Shown here: in pieces, positions 37,170 to 47,862 of the stretch
Layout of the letters: each line of letters begins with the position of its first letter
Numbering within the stretch: position 1 is the first letter of the stretch
Origin: Candidatus Fermentithermobacillaceae bacterium
Lineage (GTDB): Bacteria > Bacillota > Sulfobacillia > Fermentithermobacillales > DUSS01
DNA length: 64,000 nucleotides
Assembly (NCBI GenBank): GCA_014896535.1
Contig: JADBKE010000008.1
Coordinates: 54,438 to 118,437, forward strand
Direction of reading: 5' to 3'
Position numbers and translations under genes: made by a program
Notes under the pieces: generated by a model
Seen by the model: only the letters and a program-made list of their open reading frames with translations
Told to the model about the DNA's origin: nothing
Database searches by the model: none

Positions 37170-38276
37170 CTATCTCCATGCCCGGACGATTATACCGCCA
37201 CCCAATACGATATCTCCCTGATAAAGCACCGCGCCCTGTCCCGGGGTGACTGCGAATTGAGGAACGTGAAAGAAAACCGTGGCTTTATCGCCCTGGCCTT
37301 CCACCTCGAGCGTGCAGGGGACCTCCTTCCCACGGTAACGGACCGCGCACGTGGCCTGCACCGGGCCTTCCAGACGCTCTTCCGAAATTAGATTGAATCC
37401 CTCCAGGTAAGCCCCGCTAAAGTACGCCTTGTCCCTCTCAGCGACGATCAACCGGTTTTTCTCCGCATCGATTCCCACAACGTAAACCGGCCGCTCCCGA
37501 GACAAGCCCAGACCCTTTCGCTGTCCGATGGTGTAATGGACGATACCGCGGTGCCGGCCGATGACGTTTCCCTCCAGATCCACGATGTCCCCGGGTACCG
37601 ATCGGATGCCTCGCGCCTGGAGGAGCGCGGCGTAACCTCCCGGTCCCACAAAGCAGATTTCCTGACTCTCTTCCCTGGCGGCGGAAGGAAGACCGAATTC
37701 CTTGGCCATCTTTCGCACTTGTTGCTTTGTAAAATCCCCGAGAGGAAAGATGGAACGCCCGAGCATCTCCTGGGTGAGGCCGTACAAAACGTAGCTTTGA
37801 TCTTTCCCCCGGTCGCGGCCACGCAAAAGAAGCCACCGCCGCTTCTGGGGGTCAAACCTGACTGTAGCGTAGTGCCCTGTGGCGAGCTTTTCGGCACCGA
37901 ATTCTCGGGCCGCTGCAAAAAGGGCGCCGAATTTCATCGCGGGATTGCACCAGAGGCACGGGTTCGGAGTGAAGCCAAACTCGTAGCTCCGGACGAACGG
38001 CGAGACCACCTTTCTCTCGAACTCGGCGGACAAATCCACAACGTGATGAGGGATACCAAGAAGCCGCGCCACGCGCCTTGCGCTCTCGACGGCGTCGGCG
38101 AATTTTCCCCGGACGTCGTCGAATTCAGGACGGTCCGGTGACGGCGGAACCAGCATCATGGTAAAGCCGATAACCTGGTACCCCTGGTCCACGAGAAGTT
38201 TGGCCGCGACCGAGCTATCCACCCCTCCCGACATGGCCACGGCAACCACGGGAGAGGAATTTGAGCGGCCCTTCAC
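37170..38276 (-). CDS. mnmA: tRNA-specific 2-thiouridylase
   Basis: VAVAMSGGVDSSVAAKLL; PNPCLWCNPAMKFG; GKDQSYVLYGLTQ; ESQEICFV; HYTIGQRKGLG. Confidence 0.95.
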   Translation of the reverse strand: MKGRSNSSPVVAVAMSGGVDSSVAAKLLVDQGYQVIGFTMMLVPPSPDRPEFDDVRGKFADAVESARRVARLLGIPHHVVDLSAEFERKVVSPFVRSYEFGFTPNPCLWCNPAMKFGALFAAAREFGAEKLATGHYATVRFDPQKRRWLLLRGRDRGKDQSYVLYGLTQEMLGRSIFPLGDFTKQQVRKMAKEFGLPSAAREESQEICFVGPGGYAALLQARGIRSVPGDIVDLEGNVIGRHRGIVHYTIGQRKGLGLSRERPVYVVGIDAEKNRLIVAERDKAYFSGAYLEGFNLISEERLEGPVQATCAVRYRGKEVPCTLEVEGQGDKATVFFHVPQFAVTPGQGAVLYQGDIVLGGGIIVRAWR

Positions 38277-38601
38277 CTGCGCACCTCCAAACCGCAGGGC
38301 GTCACCCTACGGGGCCCCGGCCCCTCAGCTCCCCGTTTCAGGCTCGCCCAAACCGGGTGCCCGGCCCGTCGGGCACCGGGCTACCTGCTCCGCCCGACTA
38401 CAGGTGTTCGCCCCTGACCATAGTCTGCACCAACAGTCTAAAGGGCCGCTCATGTACCGGCAAGTTTTTCCCAAAACCACCCTGGTTCACGGCGTCAAGC
38501 CAGTGTCTTGACCTTCCTGCCGTCAACCAGGTGCCTCGACCTTCACACCCTCGAACCGCCACCCGGCCTTCGCGCTCCAAATCCAATCCCAGTCCGAATC
38601 C

Positions 38602-39966
38602 CTACTGTCTGGCCGCTTTCAACGTGTCCGCTTTCGTCCGGTGCAGTTCGGCTATCTTGGCTTTGATTTCCTGGAGTCTCTCCCCTTCAAGAGGATAGTG
38701 CCTGAGGATGAAGAGGCCAAGAACGGTCGCGACTATCGGAATGGCGCTGCACAGAATCCGGAATCCCAGCACCGCGGTGGCGGGCTGCGCCTCCACGGGG
38801 AGATTGGCGTTGTAACGGCTCCACGCAAGCACGAGCCCCATCACGAGCGAATTCAGCGAAATCCCAAGCCTGATTACAAGGGCGTTGGCACCGAAATACA
38901 TCCCTTCCCGGCGCCTGCCGGTCTTAAGTTCATCCTCATCGACAACATCGGCAAGCAGGACGTCGAAAAGAACCATGGCCCCGGCAAGGCCGACGGCGAG
39001 GATCACCACTGCGACGATCCCCTGGATGAAGTTGGTTATGAAGGAGAACGGTATAAGAAACACGGCCCACCAGGTCATGGCCATTTGCATCGCCTTCTTC
39101 GGTCCGATCCTGGCGATGAACTTGCCCCAAACAGGGATCAAGGGAAGAGCTACGACGAAGATCGTCCCGAGGAGGTAGGTCGTCTGGTCGGGCGTGGCCT
39201 TCAAAACGTACTTCGCGTAGAAAGGCAGCGCGGCCGTCAGAGCCGTGAAGGTATACTGTAAGAGGAAGCACGGTCCGATGTAAGTGAGAAACGACTTGTT
39301 AACGAGGGTCGCTTTTATGGCCTCGAAAACACCGAGCGAGGGCTCCTGTGAGAACTCCGGATGTTCCTTGGCCCCCAACAGCGAAGCGTAGAGCGTGACG
39401 CCCCCCAGGACCGCGTAGATCGCCCCCACCGTAGGCCACCCTATGCGTGCGGCCAGCGCTGGCACGGCAGCTATACCCAGCATCAAGCCGGGGATGCCCA
39501 GCACCTGTCTGAGCGCCGAAACCCTGGCCCTGTCCTCCAGCGACGGGTACATCTCCGGGAACAGCGCCGTCCAGTTTAGAATCGCTATCGTCCAGAACCC
39601 GTCAAAGAGGAAGATGAGTACGAAATACCATATGAACAGGTTGTACGGCTGGGTCGTGGGGAACGGGGGCGCCCAGAAACCCCAGAACGCCAACGCCATC
39701 GGCAGGCCGAATATCACGATATACGGTATGCGCCTTCCCCATCTGGTGCGGGTTCGGTCCGAGAAGTAACCGAACAACGGATCGTTTATCGAGTTCCAGA
39801 TGCCGTAAAAGAACATGGCTATGCTGATGAGATGTGATGGAACTTTGAGCACGTCAACGTAGTAAAAGATGGCGTGCGTGCCCACGGCGTTCCCGGTTAT
39901 AGCCGCGCTGAACGAACCAAGGCTGTACAAAAAGTCCTGAAGACGGGTGGTACCCTTTTTCTCCAT
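38602..39966 (-). CDS. MFS sugar:cation symporter (GPH family)
   Basis: GIWNSINDPLFGYFSDRTRTRWGRRIPYI typical of GPH/MelB-like carriers; 12 TM-like segments. Confidence 0.85.
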   Translation of the reverse strand: MEKKGTTRLQDFLYSLGSFSAAITGNAVGTHAIFYYVDVLKVPSHLISIAMFFYGIWNSINDPLFGYFSDRTRTRWGRRIPYIVIFGLPMALAFWGFWAPPFPTTQPYNLFIWYFVLIFLFDGFWTIAILNWTALFPEMYPSLEDRARVSALRQVLGIPGLMLGIAAVPALAARIGWPTVGAIYAVLGGVTLYASLLGAKEHPEFSQEPSLGVFEAIKATLVNKSFLTYIGPCFLLQYTFTALTAALPFYAKYVLKATPDQTTYLLGTIFVVALPLIPVWGKFIARIGPKKAMQMAMTWWAVFLIPFSFITNFIQGIVAVVILAVGLAGAMVLFDVLLADVVDEDELKTGRRREGMYFGANALVIRLGISLNSLVMGLVLAWSRYNANLPVEAQPATAVLGFRILCSAIPIVATVLGLFILRHYPLEGERLQEIKAKIAELHRTKADTLKAARQ

Positions 39967-40404
39967 GCTGACCCTCCCCTTTCTGATCGAGCGAACCCAC
40001 GAACGGCCAAACCGTGTTCCCCCGGGCTTTCCGGTACCCGTCGTATACTCTTACCCCTGGCTGCCCTCGGGCCGGGGGCGATGCAGTCGTCGTTGCGCCG
40101 CCGCCCGTGCAGACCCTACTTACCCCCTCCCCCGGCGGTTGCGAGCGGACGTCTCAGCCGGCTTGTTTTTCGCCCGGCCGGCGAGCGTATCGCGCGCTTT
40201 CCGAAAAACCTGCGCCCAAAATCCTTTGAGACTCCTCCCCCGATGGAGGAAACCGGACTGCGCCCTCGAATATGACCGGGTGGAAGTTCTTCCGTAACGA
40301 GCGGAACTCCTGCACGCACGGCTTCGAACCGTTGTCGAAGGGCGACTTCGAAGCTTTGAGGCAGAGCAGCTGACAATCGCCACGACGAAAAGGGGATGAA
40401 CTAA

Positions 40405-41160
40405 GTGCACGCCAAAGACCTGATACCCATTCCGAGACTGCTTTCCGCCAGAAACGTCCTGGTCATATTCCCGCATCCCGACGACGCCGAACTGGCCGCG
40501 GGCGGCACCATCGCGCTCCTCGCAAAAAACGGCGCATCGGTCACGTACGTTTGCGCCACCGACGGATCGCTGGGAAGTCTCGACCCCGCCATTGCGCCGG
40601 AGCTGATAGCTCAGATCCGAAAGAAGGAACTCGAGGCCGCCGCCGAAGTCCTCGGGGTGAAGGAAATCATCTGGCTGGGATACAGAGACGGGTATGCCCC
40701 GGAACCCCCGGAAATGAGGCCGAAAATGGTGAGCATCATCCGGAAAGTCCAGCCGGACTTCGTGATCACGCTCGACCCATGGCTGGCTTACGAGGCCCAT
40801 CCCGATCACCGCAAAGTATCCATGGCTGCGGTTGAAGCTTGCATGTACGCGAGCTTCAATCACGCCTACCCTGAGGACCGGGAAAGGGGTCTTGGCCCAT
40901 GGTCTGTGACAGGAGTGGCACTGGGATTCACCCCGGCTCCCAACACCTTCGTCGACGTGGGACCAACCTGGGATACTAAGATCCAGGCCATCCTGTGCCA
41001 CAAATCGCAGTTCCCGGAGCACATTTGGAGCCAGGTCTCGCCCTACATGCATCTGAAAGCCCAGGAGTACGGCAAGGAAATCGGAAAGGAGTTCGCCGAG
41101 CCGTTCAAGGTGCTCAGCTTGATGCACCTTCACGTGAACATCGACGCGTGGAGAAGCTGA
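40405..41160 (+). CDS. PIG-L family deacetylase (LmbE-like)
   Basis: VLVIFPHPDDAELAAGGTIALLAKNGASVTYVCATDGSLGS; DPWLAYEAHPDHRKV. Confidence 0.9.
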   Translation: MHAKDLIPIPRLLSARNVLVIFPHPDDAELAAGGTIALLAKNGASVTYVCATDGSLGSLDPAIAPELIAQIRKKELEAAAEVLGVKEIIWLGYRDGYAPEPPEMRPKMVSIIRKVQPDFVITLDPWLAYEAHPDHRKVSMAAVEACMYASFNHAYPEDRERGLGPWSVTGVALGFTPAPNTFVDVGPTWDTKIQAILCHKSQFPEHIWSQVSPYMHLKAQEYGKEIGKEFAEPFKVLSLMHLHVNIDAWRS

Positions 41161-41335
41161 AACCCGGAACGCACCGGGGGCTGCAGAAGCCAGGGGCTTC
41201 ACGGAAGCATTTTGCGTAAGCATTTGGAGTGAGCATCGACGTGTGGGGAAGCCGAGACCCAAACCACCCGGCGCCTACGTCTCGCAGCGAAACCGGCCGG
41301 GTTGGAAGCTTGACCAAAACAGGAGGGCGACCATC

Positions 41336-42652
41336 GTGAAAAACATCAAGATCGTGGTGATAGGGGGAGGCTCCTCGTACACTCCCGAGCTTCTCGACGG
41401 AGTAATCCGCCACTGGGAAGCCGGCGACTTCTTTGCCGGAGAAGTTGTCCTGGTGGACGTACCCGAGGGACGCGAGAGGACCGAGGTCATCGCGGAATTT
41501 TCCCGCAGGATGATGAAAAAGCGCGGTATGCCGTCAACGGTCCGGGTGTCTTTCAACAGAAAAGAGGCGCTAGACGGGGCTACGTTCGTGATAAGTCAGG
41601 TCCGCGTCGGCGGAATGAAGGCGCGAAGAACCGATGAGCACCTGCCAATCAAATACGGCGTCATCGGGCAGGAAACCACCGGTCCCGGGGGATTTGCCAA
41701 CGCGCTTCGGACCATTCCGGTGGCCCTGGAAATCGCGGCGGACGTGAAAGAAAAGTGCCCTGACGCATGGCTCCTCAACTTCTCCAACCCGTCTGGCCTG
41801 GTAACCGAGGCCCTCATCAAGCACACCGATGTCAAGACCTTCGGTCTCTGCAACGTGCCCATCAGCATAAAGATGGCCATCGCGCAAGCCCTTCGCGTAG
41901 AGCCAGCCAGAATCAGGCTGGACGTGATGGGCCTAAACCACCTGTCCTTCGTCACCCACGTCTACCGCGACGGAGAGGACATCCGCGACCTCTTGTTCTC
42001 CCGGGCCTTTGTCGGGCATCTCACGAAAGCGGCCAAGCTAAAGCCGGAAATGGACCGCTTCCTCATGAGGTTGAAAGCGATCCCTTCTCCTTACCTTCAG
42101 TATTACTGGCTCAGGCGACGGACGGTGTCCGAAGAAGAAAGGGCGTTGGGCAACGAGGGCACGAGGGCCGACGAAGTCATGAAGATAGAGGAAGAGCTAT
42201 TTGCTCAGTACAGAAAGCCCGATGTGGACGAGCTTCCCGAGGCTTTGAAGAAGAGGGGCGGCGCCTGGTACTCAACCGTGGCTCTTGACTGTATATCTGC
42301 GATGGTGAGGAACGTGCCGCATTTCGAGGCCCTGAATGTGCGAAATAACGGTGCCATTGTCGACCTTCCTTCTGACTGCGTGGTGGAGATCACCTCGGTC
42401 GTAGACGGGAAAGGTCCCACTCCGCTTCAGCTCGGTTCTCTTCCTCTGGAGGTCAGGGGTCTCGTTCAGCAGGTCAAAGCATACGAGGAGCTCACGGTGG
42501 AAGCCGCCGTTCGCGGCGATGTCGAGGCCGCCTTCTTCGCGCTCCTCAATCACCCGCTGGTCGGCGACGCCGAGGTGGCCTTCGATCTTCTCAAGGAGAT
42601 CCTCGAGTCCAACCGGGAGTTCCTGCCGCAGTTCCAGGGCAAGAAACTCTGA
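41336..42652 (+). CDS. Glycoside hydrolase family 4 (6-phospho-beta-glucosidase-like)
   Basis: KNIKIVVIGGGSSYTPELLDGVI; ISQVRVGGMKARRTDEHLPIKYGVIGQETTGPGGFANALRTIPVALEIA; LLNFSNPSGLVTEAL. Confidence 0.9.
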   Translation: MKNIKIVVIGGGSSYTPELLDGVIRHWEAGDFFAGEVVLVDVPEGRERTEVIAEFSRRMMKKRGMPSTVRVSFNRKEALDGATFVISQVRVGGMKARRTDEHLPIKYGVIGQETTGPGGFANALRTIPVALEIAADVKEKCPDAWLLNFSNPSGLVTEALIKHTDVKTFGLCNVPISIKMAIAQALRVEPARIRLDVMGLNHLSFVTHVYRDGEDIRDLLFSRAFVGHLTKAAKLKPEMDRFLMRLKAIPSPYLQYYWLRRRTVSEEERALGNEGTRADEVMKIEEELFAQYRKPDVDELPEALKKRGGAWYSTVALDCISAMVRNVPHFEALNVRNNGAIVDLPSDCVVEITSVVDGKGPTPLQLGSLPLEVRGLVQQVKAYEELTVEAAVRGDVEAAFFALLNHPLVGDAEVAFDLLKEILESNREFLPQFQGKKL

Positions 42653-42685
42653 ACGTTTGGACCGGGTTTGCTTTAAACGCATTTC

Positions 42686-43720
42686 ATGGGAATGGAGGGG
42701 AAGGTCGTGAAGTTCGCGTTGGGAGTAGACGGAGGCGCCAGCAAGACCATGGCCTGTGTCGGTGACGAGACCGGCAGGGTGATAGGAGTCGGTCTGGCAG
42801 GTCCATCCAATTACCAGCTCACAGGCATCGAGTATGCCATTGGTTCGATATCAAGCGCAGTCAACCAGGCTCTGGAAATGGGAGGACTTACGCCCGACAA
42901 ACTCCACCACGCGGTGTTCGCTCTGGCCGGAGCAGATTTCCCGGTGGATTTCGAGACGCTCACCAGGGCCATCGAAAGGACCTACCCCGGCCTGGATTTC
43001 AGGATCGTCAACGACGTGTGGGCCGCTTTCCGAGCGGGAACTCCTGAATCCATAGGCGGGGTCGTGACCTGCGGCACGGGTTCCAACTTCGGAGCGGTGG
43101 GTCCCGATGGCCGGCGGGTCACCGGAAGAGGCATGGGATACGAATGGGGAACTCGGGGAGGTGCGGGCGACATCATCCGCGACGCCGTGCACTATGCCTT
43201 CAGATCCCATGACGGGACGGGCCCCAAGACCGCCCTGGAGGCGACGGTCCTCGAGCTCTTGGGATTCCCTTCTTACGACGCGCTGTCCCTGTTCATGTAC
43301 GAACACAAGGCCGAGCTGGGCGCCCTATACGTAAAGGCCGCCGCCATAGTCCCCGCCGTGTTCCAGCTGGCCTCGGAAGGAGACGCCGTATCTCAGAAGA
43401 TACTCATGGACTCGGGCACTGCCATGGGCGAAATCATCGGTGGAATGATGGAGAGACTTGGAATGCGCTCCGCACGCGTGGACGTGGTGACGGCGGGCAG
43501 CATATTCGTGAAAGCGCAGAATCCCCTGATGAGCGACTATTTTAAGGCTGCCGTGCATCGGTTCATACCGTTCGCGGCGTTCAGACTTCCCGATGTCGAA
43601 CCCGCGGGAGGCGCGTTCCTCATGGCCTTGGAGGACATGGGCATCCGCGCAGACGGAGACGTCAGAGACAAAGCCATTGAAACCTTCCCTTCCATCGAGG
43701 CGCCGGATACATCTCTCTGA
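42686..43720 (+). CDS. BadF/BadG-family ATPase (N-acetylglucosamine kinase-like)
   Basis: ALGVDGGASKTMACVGDETGRVIGVGLAGPSNY; IVNDVWAAFRAGTPESIGGVVTCGTGSNFGAVGPDGR. Confidence 0.87.
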   Translation: MGMEGKVVKFALGVDGGASKTMACVGDETGRVIGVGLAGPSNYQLTGIEYAIGSISSAVNQALEMGGLTPDKLHHAVFALAGADFPVDFETLTRAIERTYPGLDFRIVNDVWAAFRAGTPESIGGVVTCGTGSNFGAVGPDGRRVTGRGMGYEWGTRGGAGDIIRDAVHYAFRSHDGTGPKTALEATVLELLGFPSYDALSLFMYEHKAELGALYVKAAAIVPAVFQLASEGDAVSQKILMDSGTAMGEIIGGMMERLGMRSARVDVVTAGSIFVKAQNPLMSDYFKAAVHRFIPFAAFRLPDVEPAGGAFLMALEDMGIRADGDVRDKAIETFPSIEAPDTSL

Positions 43721-43745
43721 GAACCGAGAAACAGCCGTAAAAAAA

Positions 43746-43813
43746 GAGCCGGGGACGCTCTGATTGCCGCCTTCACTGCGTGTGTGGGCGGAATGGGAGC
43801 GTCCCCGTTCTCT
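43746..43813 (+). terminator. Hairpin 3' of the kinase gene
   Basis: CGGGGACGCTC (43750-43760) / GAGCGTCCCCG (43797-43807), then TTCTCTTG. Confidence 0.7.
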
Positions 43814-44080
43814 TGTAATCTCTTAATCTCTCTCAAAAACCTCTTGCCCCCCGGAACCGTCATCCCGGCGGCCTTGTTCTGCCTTGTTTGCATTTCCCTT
43901 GGCACGACGGTCCCTGGCCGTACGGCGGTCCCGGAGGGTTACGGGGATCAGTTCCTGTCCTTCTCACGTAGTCCGACTGGGTCGTGCGGTCGCTTTCGCG
44001 CAGGCAAGCGACCAAGTACGCCCGCGCTTCAGCGATCTTCGGGCCCACCGGGATCAATCCATCCTTCACTCATTCTTCAT

Positions 44081-44947
44081 TCACTTAGCTACTTTTACTC
44101 TGGCGGGCCGGAGGAGGTCTCCCTCGTAGGTGTAACCCTTCAGGATCACCTCCACCACGGTCCCCGGTTCGGCCTCGGCCTCAACTACTTCGACAGCTTC
44201 TGCCAGCGAGGGATCGAAGGGCTTTCCCAGGCAATCGACGGGTACAACCCCTTCCGCGCGAAGCAAGGCCTCCACTTGCCTCTTTATCATCTCAACCCCG
44301 GCAAAAAAGGCCGAAGCATTCCCGAAGCCTTCCTTCGGTGAGCCCTGTTCTGCCTGAGAACGCTGCTGTGTCGTCTGTTCCGCACCGAGGGGCAACCCCT
44401 CGCCGAAAGCCTTCCCCGCCTGGAGGACTCTCTCCAGGTTGTCCAGCACCTCCAGAAAGCCGAGGATGAGTTCCTTCTTGCCCTGCCGGATCCTGAAGGC
44501 GAGATCCCTTTCCACCCTCTTCCTGTAATTGTCCAGGTCCGCGCGGGCCCTCAGGAACTGATCCCAGTTGAATTCGGCTTTCTCCCTCCAGGCGGCTGCT
44601 TCCGCCCGGAGAGACTCGAGCTCCTCCTCGAGATTGCGCTGCCCGGCGGGGGCCGCCTCCGCGGTCTCGCCGGTTACCTGGCTTGCTTTTTGCGGCTGAG
44701 CGGGACCCTGGCCATCACTGTCGCTTTGACTTTGAACTTGGTTGGAGTCCACAGACCGACCCTGCCCCCCGGATTGGCCCTGATCCGGGCCGCGGGCCGG
44801 CTCCGCCCCGGCACCCGCCCGCGTCGCGTCGCCTGCCCGGCCTTCCAGTTCAGCATCCTCATGAGTACGAGTTTGCGCGTCGCCGGGATTCGCTCCACCC
44901 GTCGGTGACTCAAATTCACTCTGTCTATCCACGTCTATCATGGTCAC
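44081..44947 (-). CDS. grpE: Nucleotide exchange factor GrpE with long low-complexity N-terminus
   Basis: [93 protein letters not shown]. Confidence 0.93.
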   Translation of the reverse strand: MTMIDVDRQSEFESPTGGANPGDAQTRTHEDAELEGRAGDATRAGAGAEPARGPDQGQSGGQGRSVDSNQVQSQSDSDGQGPAQPQKASQVTGETAEAAPAGQRNLEEELESLRAEAAAWREKAEFNWDQFLRARADLDNYRKRVERDLAFRIRQGKKELILGFLEVLDNLERVLQAGKAFGEGLPLGAEQTTQQRSQAEQGSPKEGFGNASAFFAGVEMIKRQVEALLRAEGVVPVDCLGKPFDPSLAEAVEVVEAEAEPGTVVEVILKGYTYEGDLLRPARVKVAK

Positions 44948-46872
44948 CTTTCGTCCTTCTCCTCTTTTTCCTTGAAGCGGGCATCGTACACATTGCCCTT
45001 CCCGGAACCGCCAGAATCAGAACCGTCGCCGCCAGCGCCGGAACCAGCTGCGTTATCCGTCCTCGTAGACGCCTGCCTGTAGAGCTCCTCGGCAAGCTTG
45101 CCCTGAGCTTCCCTGAGCTCTTCCACGGCTTTCTTTATCCTCTGGATGTCGTCGGACTTCAACGCCTCCTTGACTGCGGATATCTTTTCCTCTACCTTGG
45201 CTTTTTCCGAAGCCGGCGCTTTGTCTCCGAGTTCTTTCAGCACCTTTTCTGCCTGGTACACCAGCTGGTCCGCCATGTTCCTGGTTTCGGCTTCCTCCCT
45301 CTTTCTCTTGTCTTCTTCGGCGTGTCTCTGTGCTTCTTCGACCAGCCGGTCCACTTCCTCCCTGGGAAGCTGTGTGGACGCCGTGATGGTTATCTTCTGC
45401 TCTTTCTGCGTGGCCAGATCTTTGGCCGACACCTTGAGGATGCCGTTGGCATCGATATCAAACGAAACTTCGATTTGCGGTACACCCCGCGGCGCCGGCG
45501 GAATCCCCGTCAGCATGAAACGACCAAGACTGCGGTTGTCCTTGGCCATGGGTCTTTCGCCCTGTAGCACGTGGATCTCCACCTGCGACTGGAAGTCGGC
45601 GGTAGTGGTAAATATCTGGCTTTTCCGCACGGGAATGGTGGTGTTCCTCGGGATGATCGGAGTCATGATTCCGCCCAGCGTTTCCACACCCAGCGTAAGC
45701 GGGGTAACGTCCAAAAGGATGATATCCTTCACCTCTCCGGCGAGTACTCCGCCCTGGATCGCGGCTCCCACCGCCACCACTTCGTCCGGGTTTACGCTGC
45801 GGTTGGGTTCCTTGCCCGTCAGCCTCCTCACCAATTCCTGGATGGCGGGCATCCTGGTGGCGCCGCCGACCAGAATCACCTCGTCGAGGTCGGACGGCCT
45901 GAGCTTGGCATCGGCCAGGGCCTGCTCAAACGGACCAATGCATCTCCTGGTCAGGTCCTCCGTGAGCTCCTCGAACTTCGCCCTGGTCAATCTCATTTCG
46001 AGGTGCAGCGGCTGGCCGTCTTTGGCGGTGATGAAGGGCAAGCTTATGGTCGTCTCGTAAACCTGCGACAGTTCGATTTTGGCCTTTTCGGCGGCCTCTA
46101 TGAGGCGCTGAAGCGCTTGCTTATCTTTCCGCAGGTCTACACCGGTTTCCTTCAGATATTCTTCAGCAACGTACTTGACGATGCGCTGGTCGTAGTCGTC
46201 TCCGCCCAGGTGGGTGTCACCCGAAGTGGCCAGAACCTCTACGACTCCGTCTCCGACTTCGAGGACGGATACGTCGAAGGTTCCGCCGCCGAGGTCCCAG
46301 ACGAGGATCTTCTGGTTCTTCTTTTTGTCCGCACCGTAAGCCAGCGAGGCTGCGGTGGGCTCGTTGATGATGCGCAGGACCTCAAGTCCCGCTATACGCC
46401 CCGCGTCTTTGGTCGCTTGCCTTTGAGCATCGTTGAAGTACGCAGGTACCGTGATAACCGCCTTGGTCACGGGTTCGCCCAGGTATTTCTCGGCATCTTC
46501 CTTGAGCTTCCTCAATACGTGAGCCGACACTTCTTCCGGCGTGATTTCGTTGTCGATGGCTGGCACGTACACCCTGACCTCGTCGTGCTTACCACGGCGC
46601 ACCTGGTACGGAACGCGCTTTCTCTCCTCCTCTACCTCGTCATACCGCCGCCCGATGAATCTCTTAATCGAGAAAATCGTGTTTTCGGGATTGAGGACAG
46701 CTTGCCGTTTTGCAAGTTGTCCCACGAGCTTCTCCCCCTTCTTGGTGAAGGCCACCACCGAGGGGGTAAGCCTTGAACCCTCCGCATTGGTGATTACCGT
46801 GGGTTGCCCTGCTTCCATCACAGCTATGACAGAGTTAGTGGTACCCAGATCGATACCAACAACTTTGGCCAT
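44944..46872 (-). CDS. dnaK: Chaperone DnaK
   Basis: [58 protein letters not shown]. Confidence 0.97.
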   Translation of the reverse strand: MAKVVGIDLGTTNSVIAVMEAGQPTVITNAEGSRLTPSVVAFTKKGEKLVGQLAKRQAVLNPENTIFSIKRFIGRRYDEVEEERKRVPYQVRRGKHDEVRVYVPAIDNEITPEEVSAHVLRKLKEDAEKYLGEPVTKAVITVPAYFNDAQRQATKDAGRIAGLEVLRIINEPTAASLAYGADKKKNQKILVWDLGGGTFDVSVLEVGDGVVEVLATSGDTHLGGDDYDQRIVKYVAEEYLKETGVDLRKDKQALQRLIEAAEKAKIELSQVYETTISLPFITAKDGQPLHLEMRLTRAKFEELTEDLTRRCIGPFEQALADAKLRPSDLDEVILVGGATRMPAIQELVRRLTGKEPNRSVNPDEVVAVGAAIQGGVLAGEVKDIILLDVTPLTLGVETLGGIMTPIIPRNTTIPVRKSQIFTTTADFQSQVEIHVLQGERPMAKDNRSLGRFMLTGIPPAPRGVPQIEVSFDIDANGILKVSAKDLATQKEQKITITASTQLPREEVDRLVEEAQRHAEEDKRKREEAETRNMADQLVYQAEKVLKELGDKAPASEKAKVEEKISAVKEALKSDDIQRIKKAVEELREAQGKLAEELYRQASTRTDNAAGSGAGGDGSDSGGSGKGNVYDARFKEKEEKDER

Positions 46873-46981
46873 ACACGCACCTCCGTGAAAAAACGTGTTC
46901 GGTTAAGGAAAACTGGTATTCGACTCCAACCGGCGAACGCCGGATTGCCATCAATCAAAATCCTCCTTCGAGCGCCCGCTT

Positions 46982-47494
46982 TCAAACACCGTCCTCGTCC
47001 CGCCAGCTTTTCGGCGACCTTTTGGTTTTGAGCCCGCCCCCGTGCCGGGTCAGGGCCATCCGGCCTTCCGCACCGGTTTCCCCGCTGGCGTCCACGTCGC
47101 CGTCGCCCTCCTCCCCCTGAGATTGGAGTAGGCCACCGCCGGTATCCCTTCGGTCACGGGAATCGGGACGGGATTCTTCCGAAGCGAGGCGTGAAAGTCC
47201 CGCCTGGCGCACCGATCGCATCGGGGGACCAGTCCATCTCTCGGAACGGGCCTCTTCCTCGGCAGCGAGTATGAAGCGTACCCCCGCGGCATTGATGCCC
47301 TTGTCTCTCAGCAAGTGAATGATTTTTTGGAGCTTTCGCAAATCGTTTTCCGAATACAAACGGATGTTGGACTCGGTTCGCCTGGGCTCGATAAGGCCTT
47401 CGTGCTCGATTTGCCTCAGGACCTGCGGAGTAACGCCTAGGAGCCTCGCAGCTACGCTTATCGTGTACACAGGCTCGTCCGGACCGTGGAACAA
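46982..47494 (-). CDS. hspR: MerR-family heat-shock repressor (HspR-like)
   Basis: VYTISVAARLLGVTPQVLRQIEHEGLIEPRRTESNIRLYSENDLRKLQKIIHLLRDKGINAAGVRFIL; upstream of dnaK. Confidence 0.85.
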   Translation of the reverse strand: MFHGPDEPVYTISVAARLLGVTPQVLRQIEHEGLIEPRRTESNIRLYSENDLRKLQKIIHLLRDKGINAAGVRFILAAEEEARSERWTGPPMRSVRQAGLSRLASEESRPDSRDRRDTGGGLLQSQGEEGDGDVDASGETGAEGRMALTRHGGGLKTKRSPKSWRDEDGV

Positions 47495-47802
47495 ACCCGG
47501 ACACCTCCTTTCCAGTTCGTCGTCAGATATGTCCCTGTAGTCGCGTAACTTACTTTCTAAAAGTGTACGAACAAAGCTCTGGATCTATGACCAAAGAGAT
47601 GTCGTCATCCGTTAGGATTTCTATGAAAACAGGATAGGATTCATCGCGAAGTGTGTCAACATCCTGGAGTGAGAGCAGCAGGCGCCAGTATCGCAATGCT
47701 GTCAACGCAGAGCGGCCAGATACGGAAGCCGCAATCCTTCGCTTCGTAACTCCCGCCTTTCCCGACGGATTTAAAAGCACAACCATAAGTGAGGAAAACC
47801 AG

Positions 47803-47830
47803 AAGGGAGCTGGCTTTTGCCAGCTCCCTT
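47803..47830 (-). terminator. Perfect hairpin 3' of the S8 protease gene
   Basis: AAGGGAGCTGGC-TTTT-GCCAGCTCCCTT. Confidence 0.85.
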
Positions 47831-47862
47831 CGACAAGCGCCCGTCCGCCGAATGGGCCGGTG

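Noticed and set aside
38494-38576. Degenerate ~28-bp repeat 3' of the MFS gene
   Set aside because: Three segments look alike (gtcaagccagtgtcttgaccttc / gtcaaccaggtgcctcgaccttc / tcgaaccgccacccggccttc), but register is loose; not confident enough to list.
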